From the NCBI RefSeq assembly GCF_003315595.1, contig NZ_QNQU01000028.1, forward strand, positions 21,668 to 85,667: a stretch of 64,000 nucleotides of DNA. The letters run 5' to 3'. Positions 34,262 through 42,449 of this stretch are shown in pieces (the stretch's first letter is position 1; each line of letters begins with the position of its first letter). The position numbers and the translations under genes are program-made. The DNA comes from Pedobacter miscanthi. Lineage in GTDB: Bacteria > Bacteroidota > Bacteroidia > Sphingobacteriales > Sphingobacteriaceae. Under the pieces are notes generated by a model that saw only the letters and a program-made list of their open reading frames with translations, made no database searches and was not told the DNA's origin.

Positions 34262-35305
34262 ATGATAGCAACAAAAGGATATGCGGCACAAAATGCCGAA
34301 ACGGATCTTGCACCCTGGAATTTTGAGCGCCGGGAAGTGGGACCCCACGATGTGCAGTTCGAAATACTTTTCTGTGGGGTTTGTCACTCAGATCTGCACC
34401 AGATTAAAAACGATTGGTTCCCCGGGATATTCCCAATGGTTCCGGGTCATGAGATTGTGGGCAGGGTAGTAAAAGTTGGCGACCATGTTAAGAAATTCAA
34501 GGTGGGCGATCTGGCCGGTACAGGTTGTATGGTAGATTCGTGCCAGGAGTGCGAAAACTGCAAACGCGATCTTGAACAGTACTGTTTAGAAGGCAATACG
34601 CAAACATACAATGGTTTAGAAAGAGACGGAAAAACACCAACTTATGGTGGCTATTCTGATACAATAGTAGTTAGGGAAGAGTTTGTACTGCATGTATCTG
34701 ATAAACTGAACCTTGCTGCTGTTGCTCCACTTTTATGTGCTGGTATTACTACTTATTCGCCTTTAAGGCACTGGAAAGTTGGAAAAGGCCATAAACTGGC
34801 TGTATTGGGTTTAGGTGGTTTAGGCCACATGGCAGTGAAATTCGGTGTAGCGTTTGGTGCCGAAGTTACGGTATTAAGCACTTCGCCTAAAAAAGAAGAA
34901 GATGCCAAAAAACTGGGTGCGCATCATTTTGTGGTAACCACCGATCATGAACAGGTTAAAGCAGCTAAAGGTACATTCGATTTTATTTTGGATACGGTAT
35001 CTGCTGAGCATGATTTTAACATGTATCTATCTCTATTGAGAACAGATGGTACGCACATCTGCGTGGGTGTTCCACCAAAACCGGCAGAAATTGCAGCTTT
35101 CAGTTTATTGGGAGGTAGGAAAAGCCTTGCCGGATCGGGTATCGGAGGTATTGCCGAAACTCAGGAAATGTTGGATTTCTGTGCAGAAAACAATATCGTT
35201 TCGGATATCGAACTGATTGATATGAAAGACATTCACCACGCCTACGAACGTATGGAAAAAGGTGATGTACGTTACAGGTTCGTAATTGATATGGCTACTT
35301 TGTAG
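34262..35305 (+). CDS. Zinc-dependent NAD(P)H alcohol dehydrogenase, YahK-like
   Basis: About 347 residues. Catalytic zinc ligands are in CGVCHSDLHQ and GHEIVGRV; structural zinc cysteines in CMVDSCQECENCKRDLEQYC; the dinucleotide fold is LAVLGLGGLGHMAVKFG, followed by LSTSPKKEEDAKKLGA. The ends IAETQEMLDFCAENNIV and YRFVIDMATL match E. coli YahK, a broad aldehyde reductase preferring NADPH. The start at 34262 (MIATKGYAAQNAE) is where family proteins begin; the frame is open 30 codons further upstream but that stretch is unrelated to the family. Confidence 0.92.
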   Translation: MIATKGYAAQNAETDLAPWNFERREVGPHDVQFEILFCGVCHSDLHQIKNDWFPGIFPMVPGHEIVGRVVKVGDHVKKFKVGDLAGTGCMVDSCQECENCKRDLEQYCLEGNTQTYNGLERDGKTPTYGGYSDTIVVREEFVLHVSDKLNLAAVAPLLCAGITTYSPLRHWKVGKGHKLAVLGLGGLGHMAVKFGVAFGAEVTVLSTSPKKEEDAKKLGAHHFVVTTDHEQVKAAKGTFDFILDTVSAEHDFNMYLSLLRTDGTHICVGVPPKPAEIAAFSLLGGRKSLAGSGIGGIAETQEMLDFCAENNIVSDIELIDMKDIHHAYERMEKGDVRYRFVIDMATL

Positions 35306-35442
35306 TTCATATTTAACCAATAAAATGATGGGGATTTGGGAACAGAAGGTTTCTAAATCCCTTTTTTTAGACCTCTGTTGACCACAAGTTTGATTAATAA
35401 TTATTAGTAATGGCCATTTTTAGCCACTTTTATTGATGCGAT

Positions 35443-35507
35443 CGTCATGCTGAATTTATTTCAGCATCTTTTTGCAAGATAGACCCTGAAATAAATTCAG
35501 GGTGACG
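35443..35507. repeat. Dispersed double-hairpin repeat (CTGAAATAAATTCAG type)
   Basis: Two hairpins, ATGCTGAA/TTCAGCAT (35447-35467) and CCCTGAA/TTCAGGG (35484-35502), are enclosed by CGTCA and TGACG, so the whole element can fold as a cruciform. A related element lies at 37441-37560, with partial copies at 3449, 38870 and 42183. It occupies the gap between two convergent genes and may act as a terminator. Confidence 0.8.
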
Positions 35508-35563
35508 GACAGACTTGAAATATGTAAAAAAGATTGACTACTAAATAAATTTACCCTAGTAAT

Positions 35564-36430
35564 CTATAGTGTTTCTTTTCCTTTGATAAATTCGGCCAGT
35601 GGAATATGATGTTCTGCTTCAACTCTGGCAATCTGTTTTTCATTTTCGCTAAAAAGGTGATCCAGTGTATTCAATGAATCTTTAAGGTAAGATATGGATA
35701 ACATCCTCGAAATCCTGTTCCTGATCTTATCAGCAAGGAATATTTCCATCAGTATTAAGGTGATCAGGAAAAGGTAATGGTTGAAAATAATGTTATTGGT
35801 ATTCTTAGCGAAAGCGGGAAGGCCCATCCTGGTAAAAAATAAATCTATTATTAATGGAATACCAACAATTGCCAGGATTGAAAAACCAGTTACTTTAAAG
35901 GTTATACCTTTCTCAGCATTAGCAATTTGTTCATTAAAGGCCGAAAACTTACTTTTAAAAGGAACTTCCCTGTTATTTTGTTGTTGCTCTAATTTTTGAA
36001 GATCTTTTCCATGCTCAATGTCTATTTTTCTCACCTGCTCTACAATACTGGATTCGGCTTTATTGAGTTTCTCCTGATCTTCAACAATCGATTCCTGCTC
36101 GGCGATGATTTTATCCATTACCATCAAATCTTCAGGAATGCCATGGCGTAGCTTTTGTTCTGCCGCTACAATACGGTTATCGAGTTGTTTAAACTGCCGT
36201 TTAAGCTCAGTTATTTCTTTATTAAAATGCTCTTTTTTAGATGAGTAGGTGTTTTCGAGACTGTTAAGTGCCGAAACATATTCGAAATCAGCAAGGAGCT
36301 GCTCATTACCTGCAAAACGCTGGTAAAGCCCATTTAATTTGATAAAGAGCTCACCTGTTGATTTTTCAGGATTAGAAAGATCAGTTCGGTATGCTTCCAG
36401 ATCGGTTTCGGACAATGATGGTATGGGCAT
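35564..36430 (-). CDS. Hypothetical coiled-coil membrane protein
   Basis: 288 residues, not recognised. Residues ~60-175 are a long, charged helical region likely to form coiled coils (KKEHFNKEITELKRQFKQLDNR and KLRHGIPEDLMVMDKIIAEQ). Two membrane helices follow at about 178-198 (KVTGFSILAIVGIPLIIDLF) and 213-234 (NIIFNHYLFLITLILMEIFL). A short soluble tail follows. No signal peptide, so both ends are probably cytoplasmic. The gene is convergent with the alcohol dehydrogenase gene and alone on its strand. Confidence 0.65.
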   Translation of the reverse strand: MPIPSLSETDLEAYRTDLSNPEKSTGELFIKLNGLYQRFAGNEQLLADFEYVSALNSLENTYSSKKEHFNKEITELKRQFKQLDNRIVAAEQKLRHGIPEDLMVMDKIIAEQESIVEDQEKLNKAESSIVEQVRKIDIEHGKDLQKLEQQQNNREVPFKSKFSAFNEQIANAEKGITFKVTGFSILAIVGIPLIIDLFFTRMGLPAFAKNTNNIIFNHYLFLITLILMEIFLADKIRNRISRMLSISYLKDSLNTLDHLFSENEKQIARVEAEHHIPLAEFIKGKETL

Positions 36431-36673
36431 AGCAGATTAAAAAGCTAAAATTATAAAAAATATTTATCGTTACAGGAATTATAAGCGTTGTTTTCCGTTT
36501 TAATGTTCCAATATTACTATTAAACCACTTTTTTAACAATCTGGTATATGCAGTGTTTCGTTAAGTAAATTTTATTGTGAATAATATGGTGTTATGAATC
36601 AGTTGATTACAAAAGGAAATAAAGGATTAATAAAATATTTTGTTATTTTTTTTAGCGCTTTAAGAAATTATTA

Positions 36674-36681
36674 TATATTTG
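36674..36681 (+). promoter_or_regulatory. -7 box for the candidate small RNA
   Basis: TATATTTG matches TAnnTTTG exactly. Start of transcription would be near 36688. A weak -33 candidate (TTTAG, 36651) lies 18 bases upstream. Confidence 0.55.
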
Positions 36682-36687
36682 TACCAA

Positions 36688-36774
36688 GCAAGGGGTGAGA
36701 GCCTTGCATCAATCTTTGATTGAGAGCGTTAATTTAGATAAGGTTACAACATTTATTTGTTGTAACCTTTTTTT
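36688..36774 (+). ncRNA. Candidate small RNA or NUDIX leader with three stem-loops
   Basis: Between a -7 box and a strong terminator. Stem 1: GCAAGG (36688) with CCTTGC (36702). Stem 2: TCAATC (36709) with GATTGA (36718), 3-base loop. Stem 3: the terminator, AAGGTTACAACA (36740) with TGTTGTAACCTT (36758), followed by T. There is no open frame of note. The NUDIX start codon is 33 bases further on, so this could be an independent sRNA or a 5' leader that attenuates the NUDIX gene. No known RNA family was recognised. Confidence 0.55.
36740..36774 (+). terminator. Strong intrinsic terminator ending the small RNA
   Basis: 12-bp perfect stem with 6-base loop followed by seven T from 36768. Placed between a promoter and the NUDIX gene and not downstream of any protein gene on this strand. 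Confidence 0.88.
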
Positions 36775-36807
36775 ATACCTTTAGATAACCGGATTTTTTA
36801 AGAATAT

Positions 36808-37419
36808 ATGCCAAGAAATTATAGAATTTATATCAATGATAACACTTTGTTTATCTCCGATTTTTTGCCAGAACAGAAAGAAAAAATCCAACAGCTCGAA
36901 TTTCAGGATTTTGACCTGCAAACTTTCTACAAAAAATTAAAAAGCGGATCGAAAAAGAGCTATATCTTTCTCACAAAAAATCCGCAGGAAACCTTTAAAA
37001 AGCTAAAAAAAGACTCTACCATTATTAAAGCAGCCGGTGGTTTGGTAGAAAGTGCCAATGGCAATTACCTGTTTATTTTCAGGAATAAAAAATGGGATTT
37101 ACCTAAAGGAAAGCTTGAAGACGGCGAGAAAATGAAAGAAGCTGCCGTTCGTGAAGTAGAGGAAGAATGCGGGATAAAGGTTCTAAAACGCGAAGATAAA
37201 TTGTGTAAAACCTACCACGTTTACCCTATGGGTAATAAAATGGTAATCAAGAAAACCAACTGGTACAAAATGAAGGTGAAAGGCGAACCAAAGTTGGTAC
37301 CTCAAAAAGAAGAGGGTATTGATGAAGCCGTTTGGCTGGATAAAAACCACCTTTCGCCAGTGGTTAAAAATACCTTTCCATCGATTATGGATGTGCTGAG
37401 GGCTGGCGGGATATTGTAA
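36808..37419 (+). CDS. NUDIX hydrolase
   Basis: 203 residues. The Nudix box is complete: GKLEDGEKMKEAAVREVEEECGI, with the REVEEEC metal-binding helix, preceded by GGLVESANGNYLFIFRNKKWDLPK. The N-terminal ~70 residues (MPRNYRIYINDNTLFI) form a separate unassigned beta-rich region. The substrate cannot be told; family members hydrolyse nucleoside diphosphates linked to other groups. The upstream terminator-ended RNA may regulate it. Confidence 0.9.
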   Translation: MPRNYRIYINDNTLFISDFLPEQKEKIQQLEFQDFDLQTFYKKLKSGSKKSYIFLTKNPQETFKKLKKDSTIIKAAGGLVESANGNYLFIFRNKKWDLPKGKLEDGEKMKEAAVREVEEECGIKVLKREDKLCKTYHVYPMGNKMVIKKTNWYKMKVKGEPKLVPQKEEGIDEAVWLDKNHLSPVVKNTFPSIMDVLRAGGIL

Positions 37420-37440
37420 TACGAGTTTAGTTGTGCAATC

Positions 37441-37560
37441 CGTCATTCTGAACTTGTTTCAGAATCTATCGCGTAATTCTGTTAATTAATATAATAACCT
37501 GTCAGATGGTAAAATCGGACAGCACGAGAAAATAGACCCTGAAATAAATTCAGGGTGACG
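37441..37560. repeat. Dispersed double-hairpin repeat, longer form
   Basis: Begins CGTCATTCTGAACTTGTTTC and ends CCTGAAATAAATTCAGGG then TGACG, the same arms and outer CGTCA/TGACG as the element at 35443-35507 but with about 60 extra bases between the two hairpins. It fills the gap between the convergent NUDIX and membrane protein genes. Confidence 0.75.
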
Positions 37561-37570
37561 ACCAGCATAT

Positions 37571-38176
37571 CTACTCATAATCAAGTTCATCAACTACTTT
37601 TTTAACTTGTTTTAGGTATTTTCCGTAGTAAAACCAGGCCCATAGCTCGGTTATTGCGCCAATAACCAGAATGGTGACGAAACAGTTGATCAGGATATAT
37701 GCCGTGGATAATTTCTTTAAAAGCCGGGCAAACACAGATGCCTGCTCAATAAACAAATAAGCAAAAAGAAAACCCACCGCGATAAAAGCCACAATGTAGG
37801 TTAAAGCTTTATATAACTCTACGTTCAGTTTCATTTCGTAATAAAACCAGAGGATATTTTTTCGGCTATCCATACTCATATCGTAAGAGTTTTTATAAAA
37901 TAAGTAAAACTTAAAGAAATAGTAAGCCGTAAAACCGCATGTAATGGCATAAGTCATCAGGTACACCTGATTAATTGCGGTAGAAAAGCCTGCCAAATAG
38001 GGAATAAAAGCCATAAATACCAGAAAGAACAGCTGGTAGAAAAATTCATGTTTCATTTTTGCCCTGATTTTATCGATAGGGGTGTGTGCCTGTTTTATTT
38101 TAAGCATATCAGTAGAAATGTTGTTTCCCTCTGGGTTTTCAGCATTCCATTCGTTTTTTAAATCGTCAAAATTCAT
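37571..38176 (-). CDS. Membrane protein paired with an ECF sigma factor
   Basis: 201 residues. A soluble N-terminus of about 45 residues (MNFDDLKNEWNAENPEGNNIS) precedes four hydrophobic segments: YQLFFLVFMAFIPYLAGF, VYLMTYAITCGFTAYYFF, ALTYIVAFIAVGFLFAYLF and ILINCFVTILVIGAITELW. Its start overlaps the end of the sigma gene by 11 bases. This is the usual place for an anti-sigma factor or sigma regulator, but no zinc-finger anti-sigma motif is visible; the role is inferred from position only. Confidence 0.7.
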   Translation of the reverse strand: MNFDDLKNEWNAENPEGNNISTDMLKIKQAHTPIDKIRAKMKHEFFYQLFFLVFMAFIPYLAGFSTAINQVYLMTYAITCGFTAYYFFKFYLFYKNSYDMSMDSRKNILWFYYEMKLNVELYKALTYIVAFIAVGFLFAYLFIEQASVFARLLKKLSTAYILINCFVTILVIGAITELWAWFYYGKYLKQVKKVVDELDYE

Positions 38177-38669
38177 AACCGTTTTTCTTTATGATGGATT
38201 GTAATTTTTCTTTAGTCCTGTTGAGTTTAACACGGGCATTTACCTCGCTGATCCCCATGTTTTCGGCAATTTCGCGGTGCGATTGGTTTTCGAGAAAGAG
38301 GAATATCAATGCTTTTTCTACCACATTTAACTCCTGCACTGCTGCATATAAATAAGCCAGTTTTTCTTCCTTTACTTCGCTCTCATTTACATCAATAATG
38401 TCGATGTTTTCATCCAGTGGCATTTTATCTACTTTTCTGCTGTCTTTTTTGAAATAGATCAGCGCTGTATTTAAACACACGCGGTACATCCAGGTGGTAA
38501 ATTTACTGTTCCCTCTAAAAGTGGGGTAGGCTTTCCATAACTGCAGCACAATTTCCTGAAACAGATCACGCTGCTCTTCCGCACCGTTCATATACATTTT
38601 TGTGATTTTATGTATAATCGCCCTGTGCTGGTTGATCAATGTGAGAAATATATTTTCTGTTTCTTTCAT
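38166..38669 (-). CDS. ECF RNA polymerase sigma factor (sigma-70 family)
   Basis: 167 residues. Region 2: YMNGAEEQRDLFQEIVLQLWKAYPTFRG then KFTTWMYRVCLNTALIYF. Region 4: VQELNVVEKALIFLFLENQSHREIAENMGISEVNARVKLNRTKEKL with the helix-turn-helix. The downstream membrane-protein gene overlaps it. It differs from the sigma at 10313-10897 in length and region 4, so they control different regulons. Confidence 0.92.
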   Translation of the reverse strand: MKETENIFLTLINQHRAIIHKITKMYMNGAEEQRDLFQEIVLQLWKAYPTFRGNSKFTTWMYRVCLNTALIYFKKDSRKVDKMPLDENIDIIDVNESEVKEEKLAYLYAAVQELNVVEKALIFLFLENQSHREIAENMGISEVNARVKLNRTKEKLQSIIKKNGYEF

Positions 38670-38781
38670 TTTAGGTATAATCCATTGGTAACGGATTTTT
38701 GAAAACGTTACAGGTTAAGTTAAAAAATAATATTTAACCACAGATAAAAAGGATAAACACAGATAGGGGGAAAGAAAAACA

Positions 38782-38932
38782 TCGTCATATCGATCCGGTA
38801 ACCATCGACTGGAACGCAGTGGAATGCCTGCCTGTACAGGCGGGGAGAGATCTAATCATGCATGAAAGACCCTGAAACAAGTTCAGGGTGACGTCTCGCT
38901 TGTGAGATCTATCTCGGGTTAGATCTTTTGGC
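38782..38932. repeat. Composite of dispersed repeat fragments
   Basis: Contains GAATGCCTGCCTGTACAGGC-GGGGAGAGATCT (also near 28700), CCTGAAACAAGTTCAGGGTG-ACG, and GAGATCTATCTCG. These are pieces of the elements at 18528 and 35443 joined end to end. The ~300-base gap upstream of the sigma gene holds nothing else I can name besides its promoter. Confidence 0.65.
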
Positions 38933-38967
38933 TACAACTTAAACTTAAAAATAGGTATAGCTACAAA

Positions 38968-39300
38968 TTATTTAATAATTGCGGCATAAATAGCATGAAT
39001 AATATAAAATAAAAAAGTACCGATTAAAATTGCAACACCTGTGTACAGGTACCATGGTGTTTTTGAGAGCTTTTCGTACGTTTTAGCATTCTCGCTAATA
39101 ACGTTATTGCTACCATAACCGCAATTATCGCAACTCATTCCGGTATATTTTTCGGCAGGAAGAATTGGAATCCCACTGATTTGATAATATTTCTGAACGA
39201 TGCGATAGGTTACTGTTGTTTCGTTGCAATTATCACAACTTATTAACTCATCTTCATAGACATTGAGCAGTTTTTCGGTTTTGCCAAAATGAACAAACAT
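38968..39300 (-). CDS. Small membrane protein with N-terminal zinc ribbon
   Basis: About 110 residues from the ATG at 39300. Two CxxC pairs, SCDNC and SCDNCGYG, about 40 residues apart suggest a zinc ribbon in the cytosol, followed by a single C-terminal hydrophobic segment (YLYTGVAILIGTFLFYIIHAIYAAII). I chose this start because an upstream ATG at 39345 would run into coaD and adds a non-conserved hydrophobic stretch. It follows coaD by 13 bases, so the two are probably co-transcribed. Function unknown. Confidence 0.72.
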   Translation of the reverse strand: MFVHFGKTEKLLNVYEDELISCDNCNETTVTYRIVQKYYQISGIPILPAEKYTGMSCDNCGYGSNNVISENAKTYEKLSKTPWYLYTGVAILIGTFLFYIIHAIYAAIIK

Positions 39301-39313
39301 TTGAAAATAATAT

Positions 39314-39775
39314 TTATAAAAAAGCAAGTGCTTCTTTAGGTACAAACGGACTTACATCGCCGTGATTTCTCAAAATATCACGTACAATGGTTGAGCTGAT
39401 GGCGGAATATTCGGGTTTGCTTAACAGGAGGATGGTTTCTACTTCGGGCATCATCGTTTGGTTGATCTGCGCAATGGCTCTTTCATATTCAAAATCGGCT
39501 GCCGAACGGATGCCACGTACCATATATTTAGCATCAATTTTACGGCAGAAATCTACTGTCAAACCTTCGTAAGTCTGGATTTCGATGTTTTGATAACCTT
39601 TAAAAACAGTTTGTAAGATCTGGAGACGCTGCTCTGCACTCAAAAAGTTCTGTTTTGAACTATTTAATCCAATGCCGACTACAATTTTATCAAAAAGTGG
39701 CGTGGCACGCTGCAGAATGTTTACGTGGGCAATGGTGATCGGATCAAATGAGCCTGGAAATAGCGCTATCTTCAT
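39314..39775 (-). CDS. coaD: Phosphopantetheine adenylyltransferase
   Basis: 153 residues, full length. The nucleotidyltransferase motif is GSFDPITIAHVNIL; downstream ISSTIVRDILRNHGDV is the ATP-binding signature and VRGIRSAADFEYE a conserved block. It makes dephospho-CoA from phosphopantetheine and ATP in coenzyme A synthesis. The small zinc-ribbon gene follows on the same strand. Confidence 0.97.
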   Translation of the reverse strand: MKIALFPGSFDPITIAHVNILQRATPLFDKIVVGIGLNSSKQNFLSAEQRLQILQTVFKGYQNIEIQTYEGLTVDFCRKIDAKYMVRGIRSAADFEYERAIAQINQTMMPEVETILLLSKPEYSAISSTIVRDILRNHGDVSPFVPKEALAFL

Positions 39776-39808
39776 GTTTCAAATATAGCTGTTTGTGATG
39801 GAATTATT

Positions 39809-40431
39809 AACCACCAAGACACTAAGGCACGAAGAAGGTTAACTTTTTTGCCACGGATCCACAGATTTACACGGAATTATTTTTAGCGTTAAAAGATTAA
39901 GAATATTATGACATACTAAAAATTTTGTGTCTTCGTGCCTTTGTGGTAAATCACTATGGATAACTTTTTTGCCACGGATGCACAGATTTACACGGAATTA
40001 TTTTTAGCGTTAAGAGATTGAGAATATTATGGCATACTAAAAATTTTGTGTCTTCGTGCCTTTGTGGTAAATCACTATGGATAACTTTTTTGCCACGGAT
40101 GCACAGATTTACACGGAATTATTTTTGACGTTAAGAGATTGAGAATATTATGGCATACTAAAAGTTTTGTGTCTTCGTGCCTTTGCGGTAAATCACTATG
40201 GTTAACGTTTGCCACGGATGCACAGATTTACACGGAATTATTTTTAGCGTTAAGAGATTGAGAATATTATGGCATACTAAAAATTTTGTGTCTTCGTGCC
40301 TTTGTGGTAAATCACTATGGATAACTTTTTTGCCACGGATGCACAGATTTACACGGAATTATTTTTAGCGTTAAGAGATTGAGAATATTATGGCATACTA
40401 AAAATTTTGTGTCTTCGTGCCTTTGCGGTAA
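39809..40431. repeat. Tandem array, five copies of a ~121-bp unit
   Basis: GCCACGG recurs at 39850, 39971, 40092, 40211 and 40332. Each unit carries ACAGATTTACACGGAATTAT, then AGATTGAGAATATTATGGCA, then GTGTCTTCGTGCCTTTG-TGGT. The first unit is entered from AACCACCAAGACACTAAGGC, the complement-like partner of that last block, so units can fold back on themselves. Copies are almost identical except for small changes and a 2-base deletion in the fourth. The remainder of the 824-base gap (40432-40599) carries other dispersed fragments. Confidence 0.92.
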
Positions 40432-40599
40432 GTTTAGCGCAAGGCGTTTGGCGGTAAGCGTGAACTGCTTATAAAAGATTGCTTCACTCCAGTGCGCATC
40501 ATCCTGCGCTTCGGTTCGCAATGACGAACTGGGGAGAGTGGTTGGCATTGGGAAAACGTACGTCGATTAACCGGTTAACCAATTTAAACAGTTAACCAA

Positions 40600-41136
40600 T
40601 CAACCTAATTCAAAAAAACTGAAAGAAGAATTACCGTATTTCCTTGTTTCGGTATAACCGGGCTGGCTATTCAGTTTCATATTGCTCTGATGTTCTACCA
40701 CCAATAAACCATCTGGTTTGAGCAACTGCTGTTCTTTCACCATCACCGGAATTTGAGGGATATTAGGCATATTATACGGCGGATCGGCAAAAATCAGGTC
40801 GTAACTGCCCGTCATCTGCTTTAGTAATTTAAAAACATCGCCTTTTCGTACTTCAACCTGATCAAACTGGTGTTGTTTAGCTGTGTTTTTTACCCAGTTT
40901 ACGCAACCATAATCCATATCAACAGCTAAAATGCTTTCTGCCCCACGCGAGGCAAATTCGAAAGTAAGGTTTCCAGTCCCGCAGAATAAATCGAGTACGG
41001 TACAGTTTTCGAAATCGTATTTGTTGTTGAGGATATTAAAAAGTGCTTCTTTGGCCATATCCGTGGTAGGGCGCACAGGTAAATTTGCAGGGGGCTGTAA
41101 ACGGATGCCCTTTAATTTGCCACCAATTATACGCAT
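40600..41136 (-). CDS. rsmD: 16S rRNA (guanine966-N2)-methyltransferase RsmD
   Basis: 178 residues. It starts MRIIGGKLKGIRLQPP, the family hallmark, has SAM motif VLDLFCGTGNLTFE and the catalytic motif DLIFADPPYN. It modifies G966 of 16S rRNA during 30S assembly. It overlaps the DUF3822 gene by 10 bases, an arrangement that is typical of Bacteroidota. Confidence 0.95.
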   Translation of the reverse strand: MRIIGGKLKGIRLQPPANLPVRPTTDMAKEALFNILNNKYDFENCTVLDLFCGTGNLTFEFASRGAESILAVDMDYGCVNWVKNTAKQHQFDQVEVRKGDVFKLLKQMTGSYDLIFADPPYNMPNIPQIPVMVKEQQLLKPDGLLVVEHQSNMKLNSQPGYTETRKYGNSSFSFFELG

Positions 41137-41933
41137 AAATCTAAAGCAAGCAGGCCGCTAAAATAGTGTTTAGGCATATCGGCCAGTAATTCGCTATTCT
41201 GTTTTCCGGCAGGGAAGAAAAAATAAAGTTGATTGAAATATTTTAACAGGCAGTTGTAATGCTCATCGTCTTCATTGATAATGCCCTGTATATAAACCGG
41301 GATGCTATCGTTTAAACCCAATTGTTCGATCATCAGTAAAAGGAAGTAATTAAATTCCTCTGCAGTTTCCGATTCGTAATGGTTTTGAAAAACAATTTTT
41401 TTATCCCTGGTATACAATACATTAAAAGATACCGCAGTAAAATCGATCAGTAAAGCTTCGTCGGCCAGGTGGTTAAACAAGGCAACCAAAGGCTCTGAGT
41501 GGGGGAACAGATCTGCTTTTTCGGGCAAGTTTGTTTTTACCTCATCATTTAAGCAAAAAACAGTATTAAAACCAAGTGCTTTGTTGTGTTTGGTATAAAC
41601 TTTGGCATCCGAACCCAGGTATTGGGCATAAACGGCTAAATTTTCATCATCAAACCACTCGTCAGGAATAAAAATGAAATTTGAGGTATGCACCGCGGCT
41701 TTTATAGCGCCGTAGTTTAAAGAGAGGTATTTGTCGGTTGCGAAGGCAGATTTTAAATCCTGCTGCACATCTTCGCAGCCCTGTTTATCAAAAATGATGT
41801 TAATCTCTTCGGTATCCCTGCTTACCACGGCATAAGAAAAACTGTCGTTCGTTATTTTTAACAATAAATGGCAGTTTGCAGATGCATCAGCTTTAAAGTT
41901 CGGATCAACCAATAAGAGACTATTGTTACTCAT
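41127..41933 (-). CDS. DUF3822 family protein
   Basis: 268 residues. DUF3822 proteins of Bacteroidota are encoded directly upstream of rsmD, as here with a 10-base overlap. The fold looks like a split ASKHA/actin-like chain (LLLVDPNFKADASANCHLLLKI, and later LLIDFTAVSFNVLYTRDKKIVFQNHY), but this is a by-eye impression. No catalytic motif is evident. Function unknown; the coupling suggests a link to ribosome modification. Confidence 0.85.
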   Translation of the reverse strand: MSNNSLLLVDPNFKADASANCHLLLKITNDSFSYAVVSRDTEEINIIFDKQGCEDVQQDLKSAFATDKYLSLNYGAIKAAVHTSNFIFIPDEWFDDENLAVYAQYLGSDAKVYTKHNKALGFNTVFCLNDEVKTNLPEKADLFPHSEPLVALFNHLADEALLIDFTAVSFNVLYTRDKKIVFQNHYESETAEEFNYFLLLMIEQLGLNDSIPVYIQGIINEDDEHYNCLLKYFNQLYFFFPAGKQNSELLADMPKHYFSGLLALDLCV

Positions 41934-42449
41934 TGAAACAAAAATAGAGTTTTTTAATAATTAATGGCAAAAAAGTTGATTTAGTCCGAAGTCTGCAGTT
42001 GGAGGTTCGTAGTGAATTAACTGAATAATCAATAAGCAATAATCAATTTTCAATGACCAATCGGGAGATGGAAAATGTAAGATGGAAAATGGAAGATGGA
42101 AAACGGATGATGGAAGAAAAACAACTTCGTTTGGCGGCTGGTGTTAAGTGTTTGAATGTGATTAGTGGCAGAAGATCTCCTGTAACAGATCCTGAAAACA
42201 AGTTCAGATAACGTTACGCGGGAATTTGATCAATTACTTAAGCCGTTTGCATTTGGCAATTTGCTTTACAATTTAACAATGCTAGCAATACAATGAAGCA
42301 GTTTTCAATTGGAAGTTGGCAGTTACCAATGACCAATGACCAATGAACGAATAAGTGATGACCAAAGAACGGTTGAACCAAAGATTTTTTTACCAAAATC
42401 AAACCTTTCCGCTATTCTGAAATTGAAATATTCGGCTTAAATTCGGAAC
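41934..42449. repeat. Intergenic region with low-complexity and long-range inverted repeats
   Basis: 516 bases. It holds runs of GATGGAAAATGTAAGATGGA, a GAACAAGTTCAGATAACG fragment, and at 42269-42344 a block whose reverse complement lies at 48296-48371 (TTCAATTGGAAGTTGGCAGT here). CAATGACC is repeated near 42330. The promoter of the DAC protein must be at the right end. No gene seen. Confidence 0.6.

Noticed and set aside
40315..40548. Minus-strand frame ending in repeat DNA before rsmD
   Set aside because: Mostly covers the last unit of the 121-bp array and a dispersed element; similar peptides would arise from every copy.
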